Positions 10,401-22,659 of a stretch of DNA of 64,000 nucleotides are shown piece by piece (positions within the stretch are counted from its first letter, which is position 1; every line of letters starts with the position of its first letter). The DNA comes from Mycteria americana. Taxonomy: Eukaryota > Chordata > Aves > Ciconiiformes > Ciconiidae. The notes under the pieces were generated by a model. The model worked only from the letters and a program-made list of their open reading frames with translations, was not told the DNA's origin and searched no databases. The stretch lies in assembly GCF_035582795.1 (NCBI RefSeq), contig NW_027445626.1:310001-374000 (forward strand), given 5' to 3'. The translations under genes and the position numbers were made by a program.

Positions 10401-13400
10401 CTGACTTGATCCACATCCACCGCTGGCTGATCTCCTCCAGAGTCCTGCCCTAAGTCACAGAGGCCTGAGAGACCTTGCTGGGGAAGACTGAGGCAAAGAG
10501 GATAACAGAGAATCTCACAGTTATCTACACCTGCTCTTACGAAACTCAGCAGTGGCCACACAGTATCTTTGTTTCTGCTTTAACTGTTCCTGAAGCAGTA
10601 AACACTCATTACAGTGCCCTTGAATTGCCTTTCAAGTTTAGTTTGAGTTGCGATCTGGACTATTGCTGAGCTTGGAGGATGCTGTCCTTGAAGACCAGCT
10701 GTACTGAGCTTTGCCACCATGTCACAGCTCTGTCTCCCACAGTCACAGCTCCAGCTCATCCTGTCTGTGCCCCTGTCTGAGGGCATTGCTGCACATTTGA
10801 GCTGAAGCACCCCAGCTGTGGCACCAGGCAAGCTCATACTTGCCCTAAGGAAACCTGTTACCAAGTGTCCAAGACCCCATGTGTGCAAAGGCTTTGCTTC
10901 AGAGCAGAGACATGGCATGGACAAAAGACAGCTGAATGTCTTTTTATTCCTAGGACTACAAACCCAGAACGTAATGAGAAACCCAGAATGAAATGACAAA
11001 CCCAGAATGAAATGCCTAAATTCTCTCAATTGAAGACATTTCCCAGCTTGCAGAAATTAGATCCCTGCCTGTCACCTTCCAGGTGTCCTGCCTAATGATG
11101 GAACAAAAAAAAAAGGTGATTCTCATGCCTGACTCTTTTCCCAATAGGAGAAATGACACTGCTGGAAAAAAGTGCCTCTCCCCAGTTGAGGGAAGGAACC
11201 ATCACTGGTTCCTTCAGCCTGTTTCACAGCAGGTTCCCCTGGAGCCCCAGGGACACCTGGAGGGAGGCCAGAGGGGGCAGAGGAAGTGCTGCCTTGGGCT
11301 GGTCCTCTGTTGCTGAGCTGGGACGGGCTCCTGGGACAGAGGAAGTTCATGGCAAGTGGCAGAGCTGCAGAGAGACAGCTCTGCCCAGGAGCAGCAGCTC
11401 TGCAAAGCGCAGCAGGGCTGAGGGCACTGCCTGCAGACACCGAGGGGGGAGGAGCAGGGCAGAGAGAGCTTAAAGGCAGTCATGAGTGGGAAGATGGCTG
11501 AGACCTCACTGGAGGAGAGATCTTCAAAGCCCCCTACATGGTAAGTCTCTGGATGCAAGGCAATGTACCTTGTGTTCCTGCAGGGATCTCCAAAAGCTGG
11601 CACATCCCACAGTCCATGGGGTCTTTCAGGAGGACTCTTACAGTTTCTGTAGTGTAGAGGAGGAGGATGTGCTCCAGAGCAGGGCTTCTCTGCTGCACTG
11701 TCCAAAGGACAGGCCATGATGGCTGCCTTCTCCCAGGGACAGCTGCAGGCTGTGAATCTGGGTGTGCAGCCAGGGCTGCCCACAGCAGGGTTCCAGCACC
11801 CCAGGGGGCTGTGATCCAGGGCAGGGACTCTGCTGCCTGCCAGGGTCAGCACTCAGCATGCCCGGGGACCTCCCCACGGTGTTGTGGGGAGAAGCTGTGC
11901 ATGGAAGGGGCGACCCCAGGCAAGGCAGGGTTCTTCTGCTGTTGAGAGGGCGCTGCGTGGGACAGCGCTGCTCTCAGATCCAGCTCATGCCCAGGTCATA
12001 TCCGAGGGGACTTGTCATGAGTACGGTCAGGGCAGGGTTTCCTGCTTGAGTCTGTGTTTTCCTGAATCTGTGCTTCCACTTTTCTCTGGCTTGGCTTGGT
12101 GGGAATGGAAACTCAGCTGTGTGGGCTAGAGAAGGGGCTGAGACTCCTAAACCATCACCCTGGGGTTTACTAGGAACCTCAGCAAGTGCCTTCACCCCCC
12201 ACCAGCCTACAGATAAAACCAGCATCACCTTTCCAGTTTCATCAGGGTTTGTGTAACCTGCTCGTTGGCCCCTGCACACACACACAGAGGCTGCAGGGCA
12301 GAGCTGGGCACACAGGGGCTGGGATCGGGGCTGTGAGCACTGGCAGGGAGGAGAGATGGGGCCAGAGAAACAGGTCCCAGCTGGGACAGCTCCAGGCAGT
12401 AGAGACATGGGCAAGGAGGGAGCGAAATAGGAAGCAAAACCCTGCTGCAGGGGAGATATGGGCACCTCCCGGCCATGCCCTGCAGTGCAGATGCCTTCCC
12501 TGAGCAACACCCCTCTTGTCTCCTCTCCCACCTAGCAAAGCCCTCGGCCAGCCCGTGGGGTTGAGGGTGTTAGTTACCCCCTTGTCCATCTGCCAGCAGA
12601 AGAGATGAAGTGCATTTCTCCTGCCATGTGCCCGTTTCCTGCTGAGCAGGGGCTGAAGGGGACTGCCCTGCATTATCAACATCTGGGAGGGGTTGTGCAG
12701 TGCTGGGTAAGGCAAAGGCTTTCCTGAGTGCCCCTCTGCCTCTCTGTTGCCTCCCTCAGCTGCTCCTGGTGTTGATGTAAGGCTCTCTGGGAAGAGTAGT
12801 TTCAGCTGCAGAGTCAGGCACTGATCTTGGGGGTCCTCCCATTCACATGTGTTTAAGGCAATGAGGTGTCCAGCTTTCCTCTAACCTGTGAAGCTCTGGG
12901 CAATGCAGTCTGGGAGGCTAGGAAATGAGTTGGGTTTCCCCTCACCAGATGGCATCATTAGTACACTTGGCTGTCTCTTTGGGGTGTCCTTCCAAACTGT
13001 CAGATGCCTTCCAGGATGCACAATGAGCCACGTGTGCCTTTGGCTACAAATGGGGTGCTAAGTCCTTGAGAAAGGGGAAGACATGTAGTGGTCTGCAGTG
13101 GATGCCTCTGCTCTCACCAGTGTCTGGTGACTCTTCAGGATAACGTGGGAGTGTGATCCCCCTCCCTCTCAGAAAGGTGCGAGCACTGGGCAGCTGGGAA
13201 CAACACGGAGGGACAGACCAGCACCCCTCACTCTTCACTGAACCACCGGCAATCCTCTTGCCTTGTAGGACTCCCTCTGTTCTCCCTGAGTGCAGCAGAA
13301 ATGCTGAGGGGTTCTGACATCCAAACACACTCCTCACGGGAGATGGAGGGGAGCTGTGAAAATAAAAATAACCTCTCCAACTGCCTTCTGCCATCCCCTT

Positions 13401-13730
13401 TCCTTAGCACTGGCAGCGCAGATGCAGACAAGCTCTTCTGTTTTGGGAGCAGTTTCCTGTGACAAAGTCCAAAACTAGCACTGGCTTCTGCCCCCACCGT
13501 TCCCATGCACTCACTGCTGCAGAGCAGGGCTGACGCCTCGGCTGACAGCGCACAAAGCCTCTGCTCCTCACCAACCAGAGCTCCAGCCAGAGAGCTGAAG
13601 GAAGGTCTCCTAGAAAGACAAAAGGGTGGTGGGTGTGCAGCAGGGGAGGATTTATGAGAAATGGCTTTGATTTTGCTCTGAGAAGTCTCACCTATTGTCT
13701 CACCACCTTTTCCTCCTTGGACAGGTCCCC
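10374..13730 (+). repeat. OR unit upstream block, central diverged copy B
   Basis: The block is collinear with about 22,740-26,940 of the right arm but shorter and more diverged. The stretch at 10,374-10,700 matches about 22,740-23,060. It then skips to about 11,040, which matches about 24,010, and continues up to the OR coding exon. It shows that the duplicated unit includes several kilobases upstream of each OR gene. No other gene is recognised inside it. Confidence 0.8.
13711..13724 (+). promoter_or_regulatory. Putative 3' splice site of the OR coding exon
   Basis: A pyrimidine-rich run ends in ACAG at 13,721-13,724, six bases before the ATG. Vertebrate OR genes commonly splice a non-coding 5' exon to a single coding exon close to the start codon. 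In the two arm copies the matching bases read ACGG. Confidence 0.5.
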
Positions 13731-14675
13731 ATGCCCAGAAAGCAGCAAATATCCAGTGCCAGCTCCATCACTGAATTCCTCCTCCTGGCATTCACAGACA
13801 AACGGGAACTGCAGCTCTTGCACTTCTGGCTCTTCCTGGGCATCTACCTGGCTGCCCTCCTGGGCAATGGACTCATCATCACTGCTGTAGTCTGTAACCA
13901 CCACTTCCACAGCCCCATGTACTTCTTCCTCCTCACCCTCTCCCTCCTCGACCTGGCCTCCATTTCCACCACTGTCCCCAAAGCCATGGCCAATTCCCTA
14001 TGGGACACCAGGGCCATCTCCTACTCAGCATGTGCTGCCCAGGTCTATCTGTTTCTCTTTTTGATGTCAGCAGAGTTTTCTCTTCTCACCATCATGTCCA
14101 ACGATCGCTATGTTGCCATTTGCAAGCCCCTGCACTACGGGACCCTCGTGGGGAGCAGAGCTTGTGTCCACATGGCAGCAGCTGCCTGGGGCAGTGGTTT
14201 CCTCTATGCTGTGCTGCACACTGCCAATACATTTTTCATACCTCTCTGCCAAGGCAATGCCCTAGACCAGTTCTTCTGTGAAATCCCCCAGATCCTCAAG
14301 CTCTCCTGCTCAGATGCTTACCTCCGGGAAGTGTGGGTTATTGTGGTTAGTCTCTTAGTAGCACTTGGCTGTTTTGTTTTCATTGTGCTGTCCTCTGTGC
14401 AGATCTTCAGGGCTGTGCTGAGGATCCCCTCTGAGCAGGGACAGCACAAGGCCTTTTCCATGTGCCTCCCTCACCTGGCCATGGTCTCCCTCATTCTAAG
14501 CACTGCCATGGTTGCCTACCTGAAACCACCCTTTATCTCCTCCCTATCCCTCGATGTGGCGGTGGCAGTTCTGTATTTGGTGGTGCCTCCAGCTCTGAAC
14601 CCCCTCATCTACAGCTTGAGAAACAAGGAGCTCAAGGATGCAGTTTGGAAACTGATGATGGGATGTTTTTTCTAA
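13731..14675 (+). CDS. OR14-like olfactory receptor, intact
   Basis: This single-exon odorant GPCR has 314 residues, the usual OR length. It acts in the plasma membrane of olfactory neurons through G-olf (family knowledge). The start MPRKQQ at 13,731 follows the expected splice acceptor. Hallmarks are an N-terminal SSITEFLLLAF without a clear N-glycosylation sequon, LLGNGLII in TM1, HSPMYFFLL at TM2, the TM3 end MSNDRYVAICKPLHY (the usual Y of MAYDRY is N), LSCSDA before TM5, the TM6 start KAFSMCLPHL and the TM7 motif PALNPLIYSLRNKELK. Cysteines for the extracellular disulfides are present. An AATAAA signal overlaps the 3' end. It is the only complete, lesion-free OR in the window. Subfamily naming beyond OR14-like needs a phylogeny. 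Confidence 0.93.
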   Translation: MPRKQQISSASSITEFLLLAFTDKRELQLLHFWLFLGIYLAALLGNGLIITAVVCNHHFHSPMYFFLLTLSLLDLASISTTVPKAMANSLWDTRAISYSACAAQVYLFLFLMSAEFSLLTIMSNDRYVAICKPLHYGTLVGSRACVHMAAAAWGSGFLYAVLHTANTFFIPLCQGNALDQFFCEIPQILKLSCSDAYLREVWVIVVSLLVALGCFVFIVLSSVQIFRAVLRIPSEQGQHKAFSMCLPHLAMVSLILSTAMVAYLKPPFISSLSLDVAVAVLYLVVPPALNPLIYSLRNKELKDAVWKLMMGCFF

Positions 14676-14678
14676 AGC

Positions 14679-14684
14679 AATAAA
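14679..14684 (+). terminator. Polyadenylation signal of the central OR gene
   Basis: AATAAA lies three bases after the TAA stop codon. This would give a very short 3' UTR unless a downstream signal is used; another AATAAA is near 14,925. Confidence 0.5.
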
Positions 14685-15639
14685 CTGTCCTTTTTTGGAT
14701 GCGTATCACTCATAATGGATGTCATTACAGGCTCAGCCTGTCTTCTGGAGGTTTTGGTGGTGGTGGTGGAGGGGTTTTTGCTCTGTTTTACATGTGATAA
14801 TGTGCACAAAGAAATGTCTTTATTCATGCCATTTCTAATTCTGTATCTACCTTTGTAGTGTTACCTAGAGACTGTTGAAAAGACTGATGAAATAAGAGCC
14901 ATGTTCTCTGTTCTTTTTTAAAAAAATAAAGAACCCTGCAGCAACTTCTTCAGCTGAGATCCTTTTTCTGAGACTTTTTCGGTGCTGCAGTGGCAGAGCC
15001 TGCATGCAGAGGTGGAAGGCAAAAGAGTCCTGGCCTAGCAGCACTGCCAGGGAGCACCAGCGCTTGCTCTTTCTGCAGCTGTTCTCTTTTACATTCCACA
15101 CTCTCTTTCTGAGCCCCTGTGTGGAGGTAAGGAAGGCTTGCTCTTGCAGCTTGGTCACAGTCCTTTTGGGTGGCAGTCCTGTGATTGCACGCAGTGACAG
15201 GCAATGGGCACTTCCTTGGCAGAGCTGACCTCCATAACAGAGTTTCCATCACCCAAGGGGATCTCCTGATGGCAGTGCCTGAAAGCTGACTTTTTCTTCC
15301 AAAGCTTCTCTCAAGAACAAGCCCAGGGAAGTGCCCTCAAGAGGAAAACACGATTGAACAGCTAAATTGTTTGAGTATCCAGGGTGGGAGCATGCGGCAG
15401 TGTCCTTGCACAGCCAGACCTCCTGGGGGAGAGAGGCAGGACCAGCAGAACAGGCTCTGGTCTGTGCCCATGCTCACTGTACACCCCAGGGAAGCTGCCC
15501 CAAGGCAACCGTCCCAGACCAGCCCATAACAATCACCATTTCCAGCACCGGACTCTCAGCCCTGCTCATACAGGTTGTTTATCCCTCCACAGTGCAACAC
15601 TGCATGACTAGCTCAGAAGTCCATGTTTGTGTTGTACAG
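14685..15639. other. Intergenic, nothing recognised
   Basis: No coding exon, RNA or repeat family was identified. A short GGT/GGTGGTGG run occurs near 14,753. Confidence 0.6.
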
Positions 15640-15946
15640 ACGGAAGATCATGGAGCAGATCCTCCTGGAAGACATCTCAAAACCTATGGAAGAGAGGGAG
15701 GTGATTAGAGGCAGCCAACAAGGCTTCACAAAGGGCAAATGTGCCCGGCTTATCTGGCGGCCTTCTACCATGGAGTAACTGCATCAGTGGACAAGGCAAG
15801 AGCTACGGATATCATCTACCTAGGCTTCTGTATGTCCTTTGATATGGTCCCGCACAACATTCTTGCTGCTAAATTGGAAAGGCATGGGTTTGATGGATGG
15901 ACTGTTAGATGGAGAAGGAAATGGCTAGCTGAGCACATGCAAACAG
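15640..15946 (+). mobile_element. CR1 LINE fragment (reverse transcriptase), cut by an LTR
   Basis: CR1 reverse-transcriptase motifs are spread over two frames: [39 protein letters not shown], and [21 protein letters not shown]. The copy stops at 15,946, where an LTR begins. No CR1 continuation is seen on the far side of the LTR. Confidence 0.85.
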
Positions 15947-16526
15947 TGTCATGGTTTAGGCCCTGCTGGCAACTAAACACCACACAGCTGCTCGCTCACT
16001 CCCCCCCCCAGTGGGATGGGGGAGAGAATCGGAAGAACAAAAGTAAGAAAACTCATGGGTTCACATAGAACAGCTTAATAATTGGAACAAAATAATAGTA
16101 ATAGTAACAATTAATTGTAATGAGAAGGAAAACAACAAGAGAGAGAGAGGAACAAAACATAAGGGACGAAAAAAAAGTGATACAACCGCTCACCACCCAC
16201 CGACCAACACCAAGGCAGTCCCCGAGCAGTGACCGCTACCCCACGGCCAACTCCCCCCCAGTTTATATACTGGCCATGACGTTATATAGTATGGAATAGC
16301 CCTTTGGTCAGTTTGGATCAACTCTCCTGGCTGTGCCCCCTCCCAGTTTCTTGTGCACCTGGCAGAGCATGGGAAGCTGAAAAGTCCCTGACCAGTGTAA
16401 ACACCGCTTAGCAACAGCCAAAACATCAGCGTGTTATCAATAATATTCTCATAGTAAAATCGAAAACACAGCACTACACCAGCTACTAGAAAGAAAGTTG
16501 ACTCTATCCCAGCCGAAACCAGGACA
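15947..16526 (-). mobile_element. Solo LTR of an avian endogenous retrovirus family
   Basis: This 580-bp element is bounded by TGTCATGGTTT at one end and AAACCAGGACA at the other, short imperfect inverted repeats of the TG...CA type. On the minus strand a TATA-like CAGTATATAAACTGG sits near 16,265. The sequence is recognisable as an LTR widespread in bird genomes. No internal retroviral sequence of the same family adjoins it, so it is a solo LTR. A clean target-site duplication is not visible. Confidence 0.85.
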
Positions 16527-19500
16527 TCCAGCTATACCACCTGACCTAACCTCACCTCACCCAGTCCATTTGACACACTGCAAGATCGAGTTACCCTTGG
16601 GATCATGCATTGTCACGATATAGCGCAAGCATTGGAACACTACAAAACAGAAGGAACTTAAGTCTCTCCACTCTGGTTATGCATGGAACCGAAGTATACT
16701 CAAGAGATGAATGGAGTTGGAATGACTCTCTTTGGATGGCTAGACTTGAAGCCATTCCAGGACAGACAATACAGATCAGCTGCCAAGTAACTAATGGGTC
16801 CACTTACCACAGGCCGACTGAAATTAAAACAGTCTATACTGACTCTTCCAGACCAAAAAACTACAAGGCTGAATGTTACAAAATGACCAAACCAAATTCA
16901 GATTGCTGGTACAATCTTACCTTTACCAAACCCATAATTGTATACTGTCTTTGGGGGTAAAGAGGCACCGAATTACTATTTGAATTTGGGATTGATACAG
17001 CAACATCTGTGCCAGTTGCAAAGGATAAGGAACCTCTGCCCCCACAAATGTCTGAAAATGTACTGACTCAGACTCCCATTAGGCTAACTCCTTTCACCTT
17101 CAACACAGGCCTTTACATAATTAAAAATACAGGTCAGCAACAAGTGCTGTTTAATCCATCATACTCCCTCAAACAGGTGGAATTAGCAATGCAGACTAAT
17201 CTCTCTGCAATTAAACCTACCTCTTCACCATTCCTGAGCACATCTTACGCAGGATGGTCAGCATGGTTGCATAAACGGACTCTCATCTCTCCAAAACAAC
17301 CAAAGAGAGATGTGACTGGTGTCTTAGGAACAGGACTGGGAGTCTTAAACAGCATAGATGCTGAAGTACTTGCTAAGAAATTAGCCACAGTAACCAATGA
17401 CTTGAGTGCCCTGAAACACCCTTTACAATCTTCTCTTTCAGCTCTGGGAGCTAACCAATGGCTCTTATCGGATATATTGCCTCAGTGGGGAGAGGTAAAT
17501 GAGAAGGACCACCAGTTGATTGTGGATACACTTGGTGTGACCCAAACCAATGTTTCTTTCGCTCTTGGTTGTATCCAAGCTCAACTGTGGATGCAATCTG
17601 TAGTAGCTGCAATTAAAGGTAATTTGGGATAATGCAACTGAATTTGAGAAAGAATTCCAATCCTGGTGGTATCCAGTTGATTTCACCTATGACCCTACTG
17701 ACGGCAAAGCCACAGCTTTTGTCTTAACAATACGCAATGCTTCGGTGTACACCATATACCCAATCATTGCATTGGGGTTGAATCACAATGGAGCTATACT
17801 CTATCCATCAGAACACAGAGTATGGGCCCAACACAATGGGAACAAATGGCAAACTATTGACGTGAATGCGTGCCTTGTACGGGAACAACAAGGATTTATT
17901 TGCGAGATTAACACCCTCAAAGCCCAAGACATTTGTCTTTTGACACTGAACAAAATGTTTGTCATTTTGAAATATAACCAGATGAAGCCCCTGAAACTGG
18001 ACTTGTATATATTGGGAAAGGACGCGTTTGCATGAGAACCTTTTGTGATTTTGTATTTGTAGATAACGTTACTGTAGATATAAGTAATCACTCAAATATT
18101 TGTGTTTGTAATTTTACCAAAATTATGGGATGTGACTTCAACTATTAGGCTCCTGTCACAACTCACCAACTTCTGCAGGCTAACTATACACTGTATCAAG
18201 ACTTATTACCTGCCCCTATTGGAATGAACCTGACATTGGTGAGAAAACTACTGCAACACGATGACCTGAATCAACTGCTGGAACGCATCCGGAATAATGG
18301 ACATAAGACATTAGTCACCGTCCACCATGATGTGGAAGAGATACATTGCATCTTAGAAGGAGTGAAGCACAATGGAGGACACTATTGGTGGGACACTTTT
18401 CTAGGATGGTCGCCAACCAACTGGAATTCTCAATAAGATGCTTCATCCAGTTGTTGTTCTGCTAGTGCTCACTGTGTTATGCTTCATTCTAACCATCGGG
18501 CTGTATGTTAGACTTTGGACTATGGCAAAGCATTTGTCTCATCAAATATCCCCACAAGATGTATACGTACTCGATAATCCTCACCATGGGAACGTATATG
18601 ACACACCCGAGGCATTCCAAATATTGTGAAGCTTGAGCGACTACAGTCACGGGGTGGATTATATGGGATAATTGCTGGAGGGGACTTAGAAATTAAACTT
18701 ATATTCACACTTTTAGGTAAGGTACAGCATTGAAGAAGCTTCCCGGGTGGAATGCGGCTGACACGCAAGGAATCCATTCCATGAAAGTTCCCTTGGCCTG
18801 TAACCTTAGACATTGGTGATGCCAGGGGAACTTGGTGTACTGACTCTAAGAAGGTACTGTTCGGAGGGTGGAGCGGTGTGGAGGTGCCGCAGCCAGGCTC
18901 TGCAATTCCATGGGAACTCAAAGGTATTTTGTGCGATCAGTAAACTGCACATTTGCTACCCTGGGTCAACAGTCTGTCATGTCTCTGACAAAATGCTGTC
19001 CTTTGATGAACTTTGCTCATTATAACATCATTATAATACCAAAACACACCTCCATCCCAAAAGCTACCCACCTCCAAGGTGCAACCACCCCTCACTGAGC
19101 TTGCGCTTTGAATTTTTCAAAGCCTATACCTTTAAAAGCGAAGCGAGAAAACTTTACACCAATCCTAAACAAAGGTATGACTAGAGTCACTCAAGCTCCA
19201 CCTGAAAGGTGAAAGCTAGTATAAAATGGCTTAAGAGAAAGAGAAAGTTAGGAAAGACACCATCATGTACTACTCTGACCTCTGGGATCAGTTGACGGGC
19301 TGAGCCTCTCTTCCCCCCATCGGGACGCCTTTGGGTAAGATTCGGACACTTGGTTATACCAAGTACCTCCCCAGGAAACATAGAAATCTCTGTACAGTTG
19401 CTTTATTATCTTTTATCACGTTTGTATCCATCAGTGTTACTCATACTCTTGGTATTTGCACGTGCTTTGCAGACAGTGAATTTATCACCGGTAATCCAAA

Positions 19501-19809
19501 GAATCTGTGTATCTGTTGCTCTAATAAACTGCATTCTTCATTAATCTAGCCGTCATAGTTCATGCAACACGACTAGACTGGGGGTGCAGCACGTTTAAAT
19601 TAACGCTGTTGCCTTAACTCTGATGACTGGCTGCATATACAGTCCTTAGAAAATAAACCGTTGACGGAGTCTGAGACTAAGGCTGGACTTAGCCACACCT
19701 CGACTGCTCTCTGAGAAGGAGTTTAGAAAGCAAGGGGGTCCTGTCTGAACCTCCTGACTCAACGGGAGGGTTCCCCCCGCCCAGCCACTCCTCAGACCCG
19801 TACGCGACA
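16527..19809 (+). mobile_element. Broken endogenous retrovirus: env region and 3' LTR
   Basis: This is a fossil provirus remnant. The env-like region runs from about 16,600 to 18,620. It includes a surface-subunit stretch, a basic furin-like cleavage motif (KQPKRD) followed by a hydrophobic glycine-rich fusion-peptide-like segment, and a transmembrane-subunit stretch. It is broken by several interruptions. An LTR-like region follows at about 18,625-19,809, with AATAAA near 19,525 and a TG...CA form; its borders are approximate. Gag and pol are not seen. Related env and LTR pieces lie in both arms of the inverted duplication. The decay suggests moderate age, but the class was not settled. Confidence 0.75.
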
Positions 19810-19849
19810 GTAGCTCTTGATGCAACACTTTCCCTCATCCACTGAGCGG

Positions 19850-20104
19850 GTCATCTTGTCTTAGAAGGAGATCAGGTTAGTCAAGCAGGACCTGCCTTTC
19901 ATAAACCCACGCTGACTAGGCCTGATCACCTGCTAACCTCCACTCAACTGGCACCTTCTCGCTTAGCCAGGACTGCTGAGAAAGGATTGAAAGATGCTTG
20001 GTGAGCACTTTCACAATCTCCCTCAGTACCCTTGTGTAGATCACACCCAGCCCCATAGATTTGTGTGTGTCTCAGTGGTGTAGCAGGTCACTAACCATTT
20101 CCCC
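19850..20104 (-). mobile_element. Old CR1 fragment at the inner end of the right arm
   Basis: On the minus strand this resembles the CR1 reverse-transcriptase N-terminal region: the segment corresponding to [19 protein letters not shown] in the intact copy lies at 20,040-20,104. The last bases (ccataatccaaggggaa on the minus strand) are shared with the left arm, so the arm boundary lies within CR1 sequence. Confidence 0.75.
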
Positions 20105-21224
20105 TTGGATTATGGGGGCAACAGTGGGAGATTTGTCTGCCTATTCCCTCCATGGTCTCTTCAGGGATGGCTCTCAATGGGGACCACTAACACCTTCAGA
20201 AACTTGGAGGTTTGCTGCTGACTTTTGCTTCTCTAGAGGCCAGTTCGTTCCACTTTTAGCATCTGCAGTTCAGGAACTTGGCACCACAGGGCTCATTAAC
20301 ATACAAAATGCCCGAAGAAGCCAAGTCTCTGGGCATAATTTTCTTAATTCCCCAGTTCTTATGTGGTTAATTAGAGAGATTTCAGAAGTGAAAAGATTTC
20401 AATAGTCAAAAACAGAAAGAAATGATTTCTTTTTCTTCCCCTTTTCTTCATTTCTCTGCTTACACATTAAGGGCTATCAGCAATCTCCAAATCACATTGA
20501 AACTGAACATATTCCAGACTGAATATGTAGAGAAGGCAAGGCCCTGTGTGTCAGACACTCTATGCCAACCTTTGACCCTCCCTCCAACCCCACATGTCTC
20601 TCATCAGGCACCTAGGATTTACAGCACCTTTGTTCACATCTGAGCTTTCTCCACTACAGTCTGTAGCTGCATGTTTCAGCCCATTGGCACCAGTTTCCAC
20701 CTGCTTTACTTGGAGAACGAGCTGCACCCAGACACAGAAGGATGTTTCTTAATTGCCAAAAGACAAAACCAAAGGAAGGCATGGTGCAGTAAAAAAATAA
20801 AAGGCACTCCTCTGCTCTCTATTAAGTGCACATTACTTCCCCTGAAGTCCACTCTCCACAGTGGATAGCCTTAGACCTATAGAAAACACATTTTTGTGTC
20901 AAGCACAGATCCCAAGAAACCCAAAAGCACTCCCTGCTTCCGACTCTGTTTGTCCATATTCAGTCTTGGCACACAGCAAGTCCCATGCTGAAGTCACAAG
21001 TTGCTTCAATTCACAGAGGGAAACAAAGAGAAAAAGTGAATGAAATACTCTCTTTTGAATAGCCAAATCTGCATTAATCCCACCATACAGGAGCACATCC
21101 TTTGTAGCCTCTGCAGTATCCAGACCTACTCATTCCTCTCCCCCAGCACTGGACAGCTTGGGTGCAATTGTCCAGGCTTCCTTTTCTACTCAAGGCAGAG
21201 CAATCACTTGTCTCCACTGGGATG

Positions 21225-21375
21225 CTTTGGCCTACCCTGCTTCCCCTGCCCCCAACCTTTATCTCCTGTAACCCTGCTCCAGTGATAACTAGCACTGGTA
21301 GTCATAATGGATGCATCTGCGCATGATGGCTGCATCCGACTCAAAGTGAATTTGGGAGATAGATAACAACACAAT
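21225..21375 (+). mobile_element. LTR remnant in the right arm
   Basis: This matches the partial LTR block of the left arm (about 7,505-7,680, reversed). The rest of the left-arm retroviral block is absent at this position. It is a broken fossil fragment. Confidence 0.65.
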
Positions 21376-21992
21376 ACCCACAATAACCCATCTCCATTTC
21401 TGTTGAGTTTGCTCATGTCACCCTTGAGTTGATTTCCATCCACCGCTGGTTGTCCTCCTCCACAGGAAGAGAACACAGGGACCATCCCCTCAACACGGGG
21501 GGCATCCCCCATACGCATCCTGCCTGCCAGTCTCTCCAGCGGAGCCTGCATTCCTCCATTGCAGAGCATAGAGGAACAGACGAGCTTGCTCACCCCATAT
21601 GAGCAAGCAGTCCCACCACATCTCATTTAATCCAAAACCGTCACAATTGTGTGACAAGCCATGGGGCTCCAGCTCCTCCTGCCTGTGATCCACCTTCTCC
21701 TGCCTATGTACATTTGGACCGCAGCAGCTCAGCTCTGGCACCAGGGTGGAGTGCAGACTTCTAACAGGCAAACCTGAGCTGTGACCCTGACCAGAAGACC
21801 ATTGTCCATTGAGCTGTGCGGCACTGCACGTACAGCCTGGCCTTCACGCCTGTGCTGTGCAGAACAGAGCCCTTGGCCGCAGGACAACTTCAGCAACTCA
21901 TTGTCTCACAGGAGCCTGCAGGCAGCTCCCACTCAGTACTGGCCCTTACGCCTCCTGCGTGGCCTTGCCTGTAGCTAACAAGGCAGCAAGAA

Positions 21993-22352
21993 CTGCTAGA
22001 ATGCATGTGAAACAATGGACACAAACCTCTGATCACCGCTCATCATGACACAGAAGAGATACGCCATGTCTTGGAAAGAGTGAAGAAGGATGGGGAACAC
22101 CATTGGTGGGAAACTCTTCTTGGATGGTCACCAACAGCAACGGGAGTTTTTAATCTCATGCTTCACCCCATTGTGATTTTACTAACACTGATGTGTCTAC
22201 ATGATAAAACAAATAACCCAACTCCAACCACCCAAAACATACAAGCTAATACATAGCAAAGAGCAATACTTCACTGTCTAGTTACTCTGGGTCTGAAAGG
22301 CATAAATTATCAATATACTATTTATTTATTATAGTATTTATTCATATAGTAT
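21993..22352 (+). mobile_element. Retroviral env/LTR-junction fragment inserted in the right arm
   Basis: This 360-bp segment matches the reverse complement of about 6,826-7,165, the end of the env piece in the left arm. It sits at a different place in the arm. It is flanked by two copies of an 18-bp sequence starting ctaacaaggcag (21,975-21,992 and 22,353-22,370) that occurs once in the left arm (5,385-5,402). It is a broken fossil. Confidence 0.8.
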
Positions 22353-22659
22353 CTAACAAGGCAGCAAGAAGTTCTCATGAGAACATCATTTCTGTTAGAC
22401 TGTAGAGATGACGAGAAGAGTTCTTTTTTGGTAAGAAATTCCTACAGCAGCTTGAATGATCCAAACAGGGGAATGTCTTCTATGGGTGGGGTCTGCATGG
22501 CATGCTGCGGGTGGGTCAGAGGCCTGTTCAATGCCACACTACCTGGGGTCCCACCATCTAAAAGGGACCTGAGATTATCTGCATGATTCTCTCTTTATAG
22601 TGTTAGCGCTGATGAACAGCATTTTAAATGATACCTCACAGAGTCTGAGTGCCTTTCTT

